DNA of 64,000 bases from Dokdonella_A sp046347015 (GTDB taxonomy: Bacteria > Pseudomonadota > Gammaproteobacteria > Xanthomonadales > Rhodanobacteraceae). The position numbers and the translations under genes are program-made. Shown here in pieces: positions 45,935 to 54,599 of this stretch. The first letter of the stretch is position 1; each line of letters opens with the position of its first letter. The stretch covers positions 170,893 to 234,892 of the forward strand of contig JAXMHA010000002.1 of the NCBI GenBank assembly GCA_046347015.1, given 5' to 3'. Under the pieces are notes generated by a model. It was not told the DNA's origin. It searched no databases and saw only the letters and a list, made by a program, of their open reading frames with translations.

Positions 45935-47212
45935 TCAGCGCCGGGCAGCTATCAGCAGCCCCGACACCTGGGAGTAGTCGCCGTCGTTGGGCGCCGGTTT
46001 GATGCCGAGGATGTGCGTCAACAGTGGATAAACGTCGACGTTCGGGAATGGCGGGGCAACGACGCCGCGCTCGAACGAGGGCCCTTCCGCGATGAACAGC
46101 GCGCGCATCAGCGGATCGGCGTTGTCGTAGCCGTGTTCGCCCTTCAATACGCGCGGATGACGTGCCTGCCAGTCGTGCGTCATGATCAGCCAGCCGGTCT
46201 GGGCGAGGCACACGATCGGCGGAATGCGCGGATTGTGGCCGTAGTGGAAACGCGCGGGGATGTCCTGCTTCTTCCAGCACTGCATGTGCGGATGTGGCGC
46301 CAGCAGTTTCGCCTCCGCGCGGGACAAGCGCGCCGCCGCGACATGCCGGCGCGGCGCGAGGCCGGCGACGGCCTGCGCGGTGACCACGCGCAACGCACCC
46401 ATGTCGGTGACGTCGTCGAGATACGCCTCGTGCCCCGGTGCGACCGGCGCGAAGCCGTGGTCGGATACGACGACGATGTTGGTGGAAGCGAATACGCCGC
46501 GCTGCTTCAGGCCGGCGGCCAGGCGCCCGATTGCGGCATCGACGTGGCGGATCGCGGCGTCGACCTGCGGCGTGTCCGGACCATACTCGTGTCCCGCGGT
46601 GTCGACGGCGTTGAAGTACAGCGTGATGAAGCGCGGGCGTTGCGCGGCGGGCAAGTCCAGCCAGTCGAGCACGTGGTCGACGCGCTCGCTCGCCTTCATC
46701 TTCGCATCGAACGGAAACCAGTAATCCGGACGCACGCCGTGGATCGCCGCTTCCGATCCGGGCCAGAACATCGTCGCGGCGCGGCCGCCTTGCCGTTGCA
46801 CGCTGACCCACAACGGCGTCGCCTCGTCCCACCAGCGCCCATCGGAAACCGCCGCACGGTCGGTCCGCTTGAAATGATCGTCCGGCTGGATCGAAGGATC
46901 GTCCATCGTGTTGTTGACGATGCCGTGGTGGTCGGGATAGAGGCCCGTCACCAGCGTGTAATGGTTCGGGAACGTCAGGGTCGGGAACGACGGTGTCATC
47001 CACCGCGCACGCACGCCCTGCGCCGCGAGGGCCGCGAGGTTCGGACTGACGCCGCGATCGAGGTAGTCGGCGCGGAAGCCGTCGATCGAAATCAGGATGA
47101 CGGTCGGCTGCGCCTGCGCGCCGGGATCGGCCACGCGCGGCGCGTGGCCGCTGCACCCGGCGAGTGCGACCAGGCCCAGCCACAACAGCACACCGCGAAT
47201 CCGGATCGAAAT
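45935..47212 (-). CDS. NPP-type ectonucleotide pyrophosphatase/phosphodiesterase, lipoprotein
   Basis: About 425 residues, alkaline phosphatase superfamily, hydrolysing phosphodiester or pyrophosphate bonds outside the cytoplasm. Metal and nucleophile sites: ISIDGFRADYL, the threonine nucleophile in FPTLTFPNHYTLVTGLYPDH, NAVDTAGHEYGP, and VVSDHGFAPV with a final GEHGYDN. The N-terminus has a lipobox, VALAGCSG. No ATG, GTG or TTG gives a proper signal peptide: the ATT at 47212, with GGGGGAGG five bases before it, gives SIRIRGVLLWLGLVALAGC, so an AUU start is likely. The alternative is GTG 47293 with an odd 27-residue extension. Divergent from ggt. Confidence 0.88.
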   Translation of the reverse strand: MSIRIRGVLLWLGLVALAGCSGHAPRVADPGAQAQPTVILISIDGFRADYLDRGVSPNLAALAAQGVRARWMTPSFPTLTFPNHYTLVTGLYPDHHGIVNNTMDDPSIQPDDHFKRTDRAAVSDGRWWDEATPLWVSVQRQGGRAATMFWPGSEAAIHGVRPDYWFPFDAKMKASERVDHVLDWLDLPAAQRPRFITLYFNAVDTAGHEYGPDTPQVDAAIRHVDAAIGRLAAGLKQRGVFASTNIVVVSDHGFAPVAPGHEAYLDDVTDMGALRVVTAQAVAGLAPRRHVAAARLSRAEAKLLAPHPHMQCWKKQDIPARFHYGHNPRIPPIVCLAQTGWLIMTHDWQARHPRVLKGEHGYDNADPLMRALFIAEGPSFERGVVAPPFPNVDVYPLLTHILGIKPAPNDGDYSQVSGLLIAARR

Positions 47213-47308
47213 GGCGACCTCCCCCTTCGGTTGCAGCCGCAGGATAATCCACTCGTGGACCGGAGGGCAGCCTTGCCCACCGTCCCCCGCCACGTCGAGG
47301 AGAAGCGA

Positions 47309-49123
47309 ATGTCACCGAGTCCAACGGTCCCGTGTCGCACCCTGCGCCGCCGGCAACGGGTGCTCGCCGTCGCCATCGGCGTGACCGCGGCAGTCGGCGT
47401 GACGGCAACGTCGTACGCCGACATCGGACGCGGCGATCGCTACTCCGGACGGCCGTGGGCTTCGCGATCCCCGGTACTGGCGCAACACGGCATGGCCGCG
47501 ACCGAGCAGCCATTGGCGTCACTCGCCGCAATCGAAATCCTGCAGCAAGGCGGCAGCGCGGTGGATGCGGCGATCGCGGCGAACGCGGTGCTCGGACTGA
47601 CCCAGCCGGTGCTGAACGGCATCGGCGGCGACGCGTTCGCGATCGTGTGGGATCCGAAGACACGCAAGCTGTACGGTTACAACGGCTCGGGTCCGTCGGC
47701 GCGAGGACGCGATCTCGCGAAGATGCGGCAGGAAGTGAAGGCGGCCTACGACAAGGCGGGCCTGCCCTACGAGCCACACATCCCGCCGGTGGGTTCGCTG
47801 CCGGTCACGGTGCCCGGCACGGTGGACGCCTGGTTCGCGCTGCACGGGAAGTTCGGCAAGCTGCCGATCGCGGAGGATCTCGCCCCCGCGATCGAAATGG
47901 CGAAAACCGGTTTTCCGGTGACCGAACTCGTCGCGCAGTACTGGAAGGGCAACATGGCATCGTTCGCGCGGCGATCGAAGCTGATCGAGGAAAGCGCCAA
48001 CGCACGCAAGACCTACCTGATCGACGGCCGCGCGCCCGCCCAGGGCGAAATCTTCCGCAACCCCGACCTCGCGCGTACGCTGACGCAGATTGCGCAGGGC
48101 GGGCGCGACGTGTTCTACAAGGGGGCGATCGCGCACACGATCGATGCGTACTTCAAGCGCATCGGCGGCGACCTCCGCTATGCGGACTTCGCGGAGTTTC
48201 ACGGCGAATGGGTGACGCCGCAGTCGGTGAACTACCGCGGCTACGACGTGTACGAACTGCCACCGAACGGGCAAGGTTTCGCGGCGCTCGAGATGTTGAA
48301 CATCCTCGATGGTTTCGACCTGAAGGCGATGGGTGCGGGCAGTGCCGACGCACTCACCGCGATGATCGAGGCGAAGCGCCTCGCCTACGAGGACCTCGCG
48401 AAGTACTACGCCGACCCGCGTTTCGTCGACGTGCCGATGAAAGGATTGCTCTCGGAAAAATACGCCGATGCGCGCCGCAGGCTGATCCATCTCGCCCACG
48501 CCAATCCGGACATCGGCCCGGGCGATCCGCGCCTGTACCAAGGCGACACCACCGACTTCGAAACTGCCGACAAGGACGGCATGATGGTATCGATGATCCA
48601 GTCGAACTACCGCGGCATGGGATCGGGCCTGGTCGCGGACGGCCTCGGTTTCATGTTCCAGGATCGCGGCGAGTTGTTCTCGCTGGACCCGAAGGACGCA
48701 AATGTCTATGCACCCGGCAAGCGGCCGTTCCACACCATCATCCCCGCCTTCGTGATGAAGGACAGTGAGCCGTGGATGGCGTTCGGCGTGATGGGCGGCG
48801 ACATGCAGCCGCAAGGCCACGTGCAGGTACTCGTCAACATGATCGACTTCGGCATGAACGTGCAGGAAGCTGGCGACGCCGCGCGTTGGCGGCATTACGG
48901 CAACGCCGAACCGACCGGCGAGAAATCGCAGGGCATCGGCACGGTCGAGATGGAATCCGGTTTCGAACCCGCCGTGAAGACGGAACTGGAGAAACGCGGC
49001 TACAAGGTCGTGCCGGGAACCGGCGCGTTCGGCGGCTACGAGGCGATCCAGTACGACGCGAAGCATCGCGTCTACTGGGGTGCCAGCGAGATGCGCAAGG
49101 ATGGCGAAGTGGTCGGGTACTGA
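47309..49123 (+). CDS. ggt: Gamma-glutamyltransferase, exported
   Basis: A 604-residue Ntn-hydrolase that removes or transfers the gamma-glutamyl group of glutathione in the periplasm. The signal peptide ends near TATSYADI. The N-terminal subunit begins at about residue 55 (SRSPVLAQHGMAATEQPLAS) and has NGIGGDAFAIVWD. Autocleavage should free T414 in QGDTTDFETADKDG as nucleophile. The C-terminal subunit has MGSGLVADGLGFMFQDRG and PFHTIIPAFVMKD. The GDTTDF motif differs from the classical TTHF, so cephalosporin acylase-like substrate preference is possible. GAGGAG lies six bases before the ATG. Confidence 0.93.
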   Translation: MSPSPTVPCRTLRRRQRVLAVAIGVTAAVGVTATSYADIGRGDRYSGRPWASRSPVLAQHGMAATEQPLASLAAIEILQQGGSAVDAAIAANAVLGLTQPVLNGIGGDAFAIVWDPKTRKLYGYNGSGPSARGRDLAKMRQEVKAAYDKAGLPYEPHIPPVGSLPVTVPGTVDAWFALHGKFGKLPIAEDLAPAIEMAKTGFPVTELVAQYWKGNMASFARRSKLIEESANARKTYLIDGRAPAQGEIFRNPDLARTLTQIAQGGRDVFYKGAIAHTIDAYFKRIGGDLRYADFAEFHGEWVTPQSVNYRGYDVYELPPNGQGFAALEMLNILDGFDLKAMGAGSADALTAMIEAKRLAYEDLAKYYADPRFVDVPMKGLLSEKYADARRRLIHLAHANPDIGPGDPRLYQGDTTDFETADKDGMMVSMIQSNYRGMGSGLVADGLGFMFQDRGELFSLDPKDANVYAPGKRPFHTIIPAFVMKDSEPWMAFGVMGGDMQPQGHVQVLVNMIDFGMNVQEAGDAARWRHYGNAEPTGEKSQGIGTVEMESGFEPAVKTELEKRGYKVVPGTGAFGGYEAIQYDAKHRVYWGASEMRKDGEVVGY

Positions 49124-49146
49124 CCTGGCCCGCGGCGCAAGCGGCG

Positions 49147-50580
49147 TCAATTGAAGCCGTTGGCGAAGATCACCTCGGGATTCGGCTCGTACGCCCCGAG
49201 GATGACGGTTCCTCCGGCATCGCGTGGAAAACCGGGCCCGCGCTGGTCCCATTGCAGGTTCAGCGGGTTGAATTCCTGGACCGCGTCCGCGTTGGTCGGA
49301 ACCATCGTGTGCGTGGGCCCGCCGTGGTCCTGCAGCGGCTGGAGGCCGGGGTCGACACTGTAGAAGTAGGCCGGTCCCGCGATGCAATAACCCATGGCGA
49401 TGTCGAGCGCGCCGCCGACCGAGGCCGCGTCGCCGCAGAGGTCCATCAGGTCTCCCACCAGTCCCGCCCCCGGGATCGTGTTGTTCGCCAGGATTGAATC
49501 GGTAACGATCGACGTACTGTCGTCGGCGTCGAGGCCGGCGGCGAAATAGTGGCCGTTGTCGCTCCAGATGTACGACGTGTTGAACGCGACCGTGCTGTTG
49601 TACATCTGGACCGGTTGGTGTGCGAAGACGCCGCCGACCTTGTGCCCGGCCCGGTTGTACGACACCGTGCTGTTGACCACCTTCGCAATGGTGCCGTTCT
49701 GGTCGTCGAGGGCAAGGCCGCTCCAGTTCACGGCATAGTTGCGCGAGATCTCGTTGCCGTAGATGTACGCCGGGCCGCGGCTGAACACGCCACCGCCCCA
49801 ACTGTTCCCGCCATAGGCCGCATTGCCGGAAACCTGCGAGAACAGCGATTCGATTCCGCCGCGGGCATAGATGCCGCCACCGGTCGCGTAGCTGCCGGTG
49901 GCAACTGCCTCGCTTTCGGTCACCCGGGATTCGGCCAGCGCCACTTCGCCATAGGAATAAATGGCCCCGCCCAACGCGGAGTAGGGAAAGTACGCCTGGG
50001 CGGTACAGTTCTGCAGGGTGGCATCGACGATCTCCAGGTCTCCGAGCGAGTCCACGCAGCCACCGAATGCCGAGGCCATGAAGTGATACGCCGAGCCGTT
50101 CTCGATCGTGAGGCCGATGAGTGCCAGCAGGCCGGTGTTCGAGTGCAGGATCACGCCGGAACCCGGGATGCCGCTGCCGTCGATCGCCAGCGCATTCGGA
50201 TCCCTTCCGACGATGAACAAGTCCTGCTGCGCGACATCGATGCTGCCGGTGGTCAGGGTGATGCGGCTGCAGGACAGCTGGCTAAGGTCGACGGTGTCGC
50301 CACTCGCCGCAGTCGCTACGGCATCCCGCAGGCTGCCGGGTCCGCTGTCGTTGCAGTTGGTGGCGTACACGGTGTCCAAGACATGGTCCGGAGACGTCAT
50401 CGCTGGCGCCGCCGCGGCCGGACGCGGGGTCCCCGACGATGACCGGAGCATCGCGGGTGGTGCGCGATCCGCGATCGCGACCGACATCGGCAATGCGGCC
50501 ACTCCCGTCGTCGCAAGCAGCACGGCAAGGCCGGTTGCCAGTGGATGCTTGCGCAACGCGCGAATACGGGTCGTGTCCAA
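49147..50580 (-). CDS. Secreted beta-helix-like protein with C-terminal IFxNGF tail (paralogue B)
   Basis: A 477-residue exported protein: signal peptide (to about residue 38), a low-complexity Pro/Ala linker, then TNCNDSGPGSLRDAVATA, the hallmark of polymorphic-outer-membrane/right-handed beta-helix proteins, and many Asn-Gly-Ser-rich turns (GGGIYARGG, GGAIYSYGE). It ends RGPGFPRDAGG ... PNPEVIFANGFN. Its neighbour shares this whole layout. Start is TTG with GGAGGG six bases upstream. Function unknown; adhesin or surface-layer protein is a guess. No membrane anchor is visible, so the C-terminal tail may be the export or anchoring signal. Confidence 0.82.
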   Translation of the reverse strand: MDTTRIRALRKHPLATGLAVLLATTGVAALPMSVAIADRAPPAMLRSSSGTPRPAAAAPAMTSPDHVLDTVYATNCNDSGPGSLRDAVATAASGDTVDLSQLSCSRITLTTGSIDVAQQDLFIVGRDPNALAIDGSGIPGSGVILHSNTGLLALIGLTIENGSAYHFMASAFGGCVDSLGDLEIVDATLQNCTAQAYFPYSALGGAIYSYGEVALAESRVTESEAVATGSYATGGGIYARGGIESLFSQVSGNAAYGGNSWGGGVFSRGPAYIYGNEISRNYAVNWSGLALDDQNGTIAKVVNSTVSYNRAGHKVGGVFAHQPVQMYNSTVAFNTSYIWSDNGHYFAAGLDADDSTSIVTDSILANNTIPGAGLVGDLMDLCGDAASVGGALDIAMGYCIAGPAYFYSVDPGLQPLQDHGGPTHTMVPTNADAVQEFNPLNLQWDQRGPGFPRDAGGTVILGAYEPNPEVIFANGFN

Positions 50581-50905
50581 GGTGTTCCCTCCCCGGCGGT
50601 TCGGAATCGGCTGGTTCGACGCCGGCTTGCGGACGTTGGCCGGCTGCGGTTATCCGGCCGCAGACAACACCGAGCGATCGCGATTTGCGACAACAGGCGT
50701 GCCCAAGCGCAAGTCGCCCGGACACGGAACGACGAAACCTTGCCCCGCTCGAAAGCGCGGCAAGGCCCGCTTCCGTCAGCCCTGATGCGTTGCCGCTACC
50801 GCAAGAAGGCCACTGGAGCGGGTCGATCAGTCGATGTTCCTGACGGACCAACGGACCGCAGCCCTCTAGCAGGGTCCAATCCGGCTCAATCGCAGCCGCT
50901 GCCAG
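50581..50905 (-). promoter_or_regulatory. Upstream region of paralogue B, with shared bipartite motif
   Basis: A 325-base gap. On the minus strand TTGTCGCAA (50693-50685) is followed after 13 bases by GGTGTT (50671-50666). The same pair at the same internal spacing occurs before paralogue A. It lies 105 bases upstream of the start. The rest of the gap, behind the stop of paralogue A, shows nothing I can name. Confidence 0.5.
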
Positions 50906-52342
50906 TCAATCAAAGCCGTTGAGGAAGATCACGTCGGGATTCGGTTGATAGGCCCCAATCGTGATGCCGTCCGTAACCCGGGGAAAGCCGGGGCCACGCT
51001 GGTCCCAGATGAGGTTCGCGACGTTGTCGCCATACAGGGCTTCGACGGCCGTCGGAATTTGCGTGCGTGTCGGCCCACCGTTGTACCCCAGCGGCAGCAA
51101 GCCGGGGTCTCCGTGATCGGAGCTGGCTGGCACGCCGATGTTGAACTCCATGATGATGTCGTCGGCGCCGCCGATGCCGGCGACCGGGCCGCTGAGGTCC
51201 ATGATGTCGCCCGGCGTGCCGACACCGGGAATCGTGTTGTTCGACACGATCGAGCTGTAGAGCAGCGACCCGCCATTGTTCACTTCCAGCCCGGCTGCCC
51301 AGAAGTCTCCGGCGCCATCGGTCCAGTAGTACGACTGGTTGAACGCGATCGTGCTGTTGTAGATCGAGATTTTCGCTCGCGAATCGACTCCGCCCACCTT
51401 GCTGCCCGCGGTGTTCCCGGACACCGTGCTGTCCCGCATGACCGACGGGACACCGTAGTTGTCCTCGAATGCGGCGCCACCCTCGTTCCGCGCGTAGTTC
51501 CCGGAAATTTCGGTATAGGCGACATACGACCCGCCGCGCGCGAACACACCACCCCCCCAACTGTTGGTGCCAAGGGCACGGTTGCCGGAAACCTGCGAGT
51601 TGAACGACGTCAGGCCGCCATATGCAAAGATGCCGCCGCCGGTGGCGTAGTCATTCGACTCGGCGGTGCTGTTCGTGATACGGCTGTAGAGGAGCGTGGT
51701 CGATCCATGGGTATAGATCGCGCCTCCGACGGAGGCGTATGGGAAGGTTTCAGCGGTGGAAAAGCAGTTGTTCACCGACGAGTCGCCCAGCACCAGGTTG
51801 CCGGCCGAGTAGATGCATCCGCCTTTCGCGTCCGTCGTCGTCTCGTACTTCCAACCGTTTTCAATCGTCATGTCGGACAAGTACAACCTTCCGCTGCCGA
51901 AATCGTCGAACACGCCGATGCCCTGGATTCCACCCCCATCGATCGTGAGATCGTTCCTGCCCGGCCCGACAATGAAGAGATGATCCACGCCGATCAGGAA
52001 CGCACCGGTAGTGAGCGTGATGCGGCTGCACGTGAGATGCGTCATGTCGATGATGTCGTTGTCGGCTGCATTGGTGATGGCATCGCGCAGGCTGCCCGTA
52101 CCGCTGTCGTTGCAGTTCGTGACCGGCGGTGCGGTCGACGGTGATCGACTGGTCGGCTGGCCCGGTTCCCTTCGCGCCGTCAGGGCCTGAACCTGCGCCG
52201 GCGTCGAACCATCCGTCATCGCCCCTGCGGCACTGGCGGAACCTGCGAATGGAACCGAGGCAGCGCACAGCGCCGCGAGTCCGGCTGCCAGCGGTTGCCG
52301 CCGCAACGGACGTGGCCGAGTCAAAGGTGACGAGCTGTTCAT
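50906..52342 (-). CDS. Secreted beta-helix-like protein with C-terminal IFxNGF tail (paralogue A)
   Basis: A 478-residue paralogue of the 49147 gene in tandem. It shares a signal peptide (to about SASAAG), TNCNDSGTGSLRDAITNA, the LTCSRITLTTG block, the repeated GGGIFAYGG and GGAIYTHGS turns, the LIWDQRGPGFPR block, and an ending PNPDVIFLNGFD. ATG 52342 has GGAG eight bases upstream; the ATG five codons earlier is too near its Shine-Dalgarno. The two proteins have diverged clearly, so the duplication is old. Function unknown. Confidence 0.82.
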   Translation of the reverse strand: MNSSSPLTRPRPLRRQPLAAGLAALCAASVPFAGSASAAGAMTDGSTPAQVQALTARREPGQPTSRSPSTAPPVTNCNDSGTGSLRDAITNAADNDIIDMTHLTCSRITLTTGAFLIGVDHLFIVGPGRNDLTIDGGGIQGIGVFDDFGSGRLYLSDMTIENGWKYETTTDAKGGCIYSAGNLVLGDSSVNNCFSTAETFPYASVGGAIYTHGSTTLLYSRITNSTAESNDYATGGGIFAYGGLTSFNSQVSGNRALGTNSWGGGVFARGGSYVAYTEISGNYARNEGGAAFEDNYGVPSVMRDSTVSGNTAGSKVGGVDSRAKISIYNSTIAFNQSYYWTDGAGDFWAAGLEVNNGGSLLYSSIVSNNTIPGVGTPGDIMDLSGPVAGIGGADDIIMEFNIGVPASSDHGDPGLLPLGYNGGPTRTQIPTAVEALYGDNVANLIWDQRGPGFPRVTDGITIGAYQPNPDVIFLNGFD

Positions 52343-52727
52343 GATCCGATCTCCCATGTCCCTCCGGCCAAAGCGGATGACCGCTCAAGGCCGGATGCGG
52401 TGGCGAGGCGCCATCTGATCGGGTGGAACACCCAACGGTTTCCACTTGCGACAACATCGGCCGCCTGATCGGGAAACCAGCGTCGACCGGCATGCCGGAC
52501 CAGGTCCCGTGATCGGGGTCCCCGCGTTCCGCCAGCGGAGCCACGTCGGCCGAGCTCGCGAAGCCGACCGCGACGCGACGCGGCCTCGTTCCGCCGCACC
52601 CACGACCGTCGTGCCGGCTGATCGTGGCGCGTGAACTTTTCAATATTTCATTCCGGCTATATCGCGTAACCGGACCTTAACGCGCCGGCCGGCAGAATCC
52701 ACCCGCCACGACCATCCGGGGAAACCC
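52343..52727. promoter_or_regulatory. Divergent control region between paralogue A and the sulfate operon
   Basis: A 385-base gap. The bipartite motif of paralogue A is at 52454-52446 (TTGTCGCAA) and 52432-52427 (GGTGTT), read on the minus strand, 104 bases from its start. At 52633-52664 an AT-rich block (AACTTTTCAATATTTCATT, then TATAT) stands out from the GC-rich surroundings and is the likely promoter or activator site of the sulfate ABC operon. I cannot assign a CysB site by eye. Confidence 0.5.
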
Positions 52728-53735
52728 ATGTCGCGACGCACCCCCTTCGCATTCTTCCTGGTCGTTGCGCTGGCCGGTTGCGGCGCGGCGCCGCAGCCCG
52801 GGCATCGCCTGCTCCACGTGTCCTACGACGCGACGCGGGAGATGTACCGCGAAGTCGAGGACGCGTTCATCGCCGACTGGAAGTTGCACACCGGCCACGC
52901 CGTGGCGATCCGGCAGTCGCATGGCGGATCCGGCAAGCAGAGCCGCAGCGTCATCGACGGACTCGCCGCCGATGTCGTCACGCTCGCGCTCGCCCATGAC
53001 ATCGACGCCCTGCACGATCGTGCCGGACTGCTGCCGGCGGATTGGCAACGGCGCCTGCCGGGCAACAGTTCGCCGTACACCTCCACCATCGTGTTCCTGG
53101 TCCGCCACGGCAATCCGAAGGGAATCCGGGATTGGGATGACCTGGTGCGCCCCGGGATCCGCGTGATCACGCCGAATCCGAAGACGAGCGGCGGCGCGCG
53201 CTGGGCCTATCTCGCCGCATGGGGCTACGCGGAACGGAAGCACGGCAGCGACGAAGCAGCGATGGATTTCGTGTCGCGGCTGTTCCGCAACGTGCCGGTG
53301 CTCGACACCGGCGCGCGCGGATCGACGACGACCTTCGTCGAGCGCGGCCAGGGCGACGTCTTGCTCGCGTGGGAAAGCGAAGCGTTGCTGGCACGCGCGG
53401 AACACGCCGACGGCGCGTTCGAGGTCGTGGTGCCGCCGCTCAGCATCCTCGCCGAGCCACCGGTCGCGTGGGTCGACAAGGTGGTCGACAAGCACGGCAC
53501 GCGCGCACTCGCCGAGGCGTACCTGCGCTTCCTCTACACCCCGCAGGCGCAGGAAATCATCGCGCGCAACGGGTACCGCCCACGCGACGCATCCGTTGCC
53601 GCACGGCATGCAGCGCGATTTCCGCCGCTGCCATTGCTGACGATCGACGACGACTTCGGTGGCTGGCGCGCCGCGCACGCCATGCACTTCGCGGATGGCG
53701 GCACGTTCGATCGGATCTACTCAAAAGCCCATTGA
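52728..53735 (+). CDS. sbp: Sulfate ABC transporter substrate-binding lipoprotein
   Basis: A 335-residue periplasmic binding protein. It carries a lipobox, VALAGCG, so it is likely membrane-tethered. Sulfate-binding family marks: LLHVSYDATREMYREVEDAF, IRQSHGGSGKQSRSVIDGL, TPNPKTSGGARWAYLAAWGY, DTGARGSTTTFVERGQGDV. These residues coordinate sulfate or thiosulfate. It is followed nine bases later by cysT. Sbp and CysP cannot be told apart safely; Sbp is used as the general name. Confidence 0.92.
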   Translation: MSRRTPFAFFLVVALAGCGAAPQPGHRLLHVSYDATREMYREVEDAFIADWKLHTGHAVAIRQSHGGSGKQSRSVIDGLAADVVTLALAHDIDALHDRAGLLPADWQRRLPGNSSPYTSTIVFLVRHGNPKGIRDWDDLVRPGIRVITPNPKTSGGARWAYLAAWGYAERKHGSDEAAMDFVSRLFRNVPVLDTGARGSTTTFVERGQGDVLLAWESEALLARAEHADGAFEVVVPPLSILAEPPVAWVDKVVDKHGTRALAEAYLRFLYTPQAQEIIARNGYRPRDASVAARHAARFPPLPLLTIDDDFGGWRAAHAMHFADGGTFDRIYSKAH

Positions 53736-53744
53736 GGGGAACGC

Positions 53745-54599
53745 ATGCACAGTCGCTTGCGGCTGCCGCGGACACGGCGACACGCACTGCCCGGCTTCGG
53801 CTTGACGTTCGGCGTCACGGCGGGCTACGTCGGCCTGATCGTGCTGTTGCCGCTCGCGGCGCTCGCGTTGAAGGCTGCATCGCTCGGACCCGAGGAGTTC
53901 TGGCGCGTCGCGACCGAGCCGCGCGCCATCGCCGCGTATCGCGTGACCTTCGGCTGCGCCGCGCTGGCCGCCATGGTCAACCTCGTGTGCGGCCCGATCC
54001 TGGCCTGGGTGCTGGTGCGCTACCGGTTTCCCGGGCGCGCGCTGATCGATGCGCTGGTCGACCTGCCGTTCGCGCTGCCGACGTCGGTCGCCGGCATCAC
54101 GCTGACGGCGTTGTACGTCCCCAACGGCATCCTCGGACGTTGGGCCGAGCAGGCCGGCTGGACGATCGCCTACACGCCGGCCGGGATCACCGTCGCACTG
54201 GTGTTCGTGAGCCTGCCCTTCCTCGTGCGCAGCGTGCAACCGCTGATCGAGGATCTCGGCGTGGATGCCGAGGAAGCCGCGGCGACGCTCGGTGCCGGAC
54301 GCCTCACGGTGCTGTGGCGCGTCGTGCTGCCGACGCTGTGGCCCGCGATCCTGACCGGCTTCGCGCTGGCGTTCGCGCGCGCGCTCGGCGAATACGGCTC
54401 GGTGATCTTCATCGCCGGCAACATGCCGATGGTGTCGGAAATCGCACCGTTGCTGATCGCGGCCAAACTCGACCAGCACGATACCGCCGGCGCCGCCGCG
54501 ATCGCGGTCGTGCTGCTCGCCGCGTCGTTCGCGGCGTTGTTCGCGATCAACCTGGTGCAACTTGCCATCGTGCGCCGGCGCTCGGCGGATGAAGCATGA
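53745..54599 (+). CDS. cysT: Sulfate ABC transporter permease CysT
   Basis: A 284-residue inner-membrane permease with about six helices (CysU/CysT). The cytoplasmic coupling motif is EEAAATLGAGRLTVLWRVVLP; DLPFALPTSVAGITLTALY is family-specific. It starts with a GGGGA box before the ATG and overlaps cysW by ATGA. Confidence 0.95.
   Translation: MHSRLRLPRTRRHALPGFGLTFGVTAGYVGLIVLLPLAALALKAASLGPEEFWRVATEPRAIAAYRVTFGCAALAAMVNLVCGPILAWVLVRYRFPGRALIDALVDLPFALPTSVAGITLTALYVPNGILGRWAEQAGWTIAYTPAGITVALVFVSLPFLVRSVQPLIEDLGVDAEEAAATLGAGRLTVLWRVVLPTLWPAILTGFALAFARALGEYGSVIFIAGNMPMVSEIAPLLIAAKLDQHDTAGAAAIAVVLLAASFAALFAINLVQLAIVRRRSADEA

Noticed and set aside
47519..49801. A 760-codon minus-strand open frame opposite gamma-glutamyltransferase
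   Set aside because: No recognisable motif, and the plus strand encodes a complete Ggt with signal peptide and catalytic threonine.
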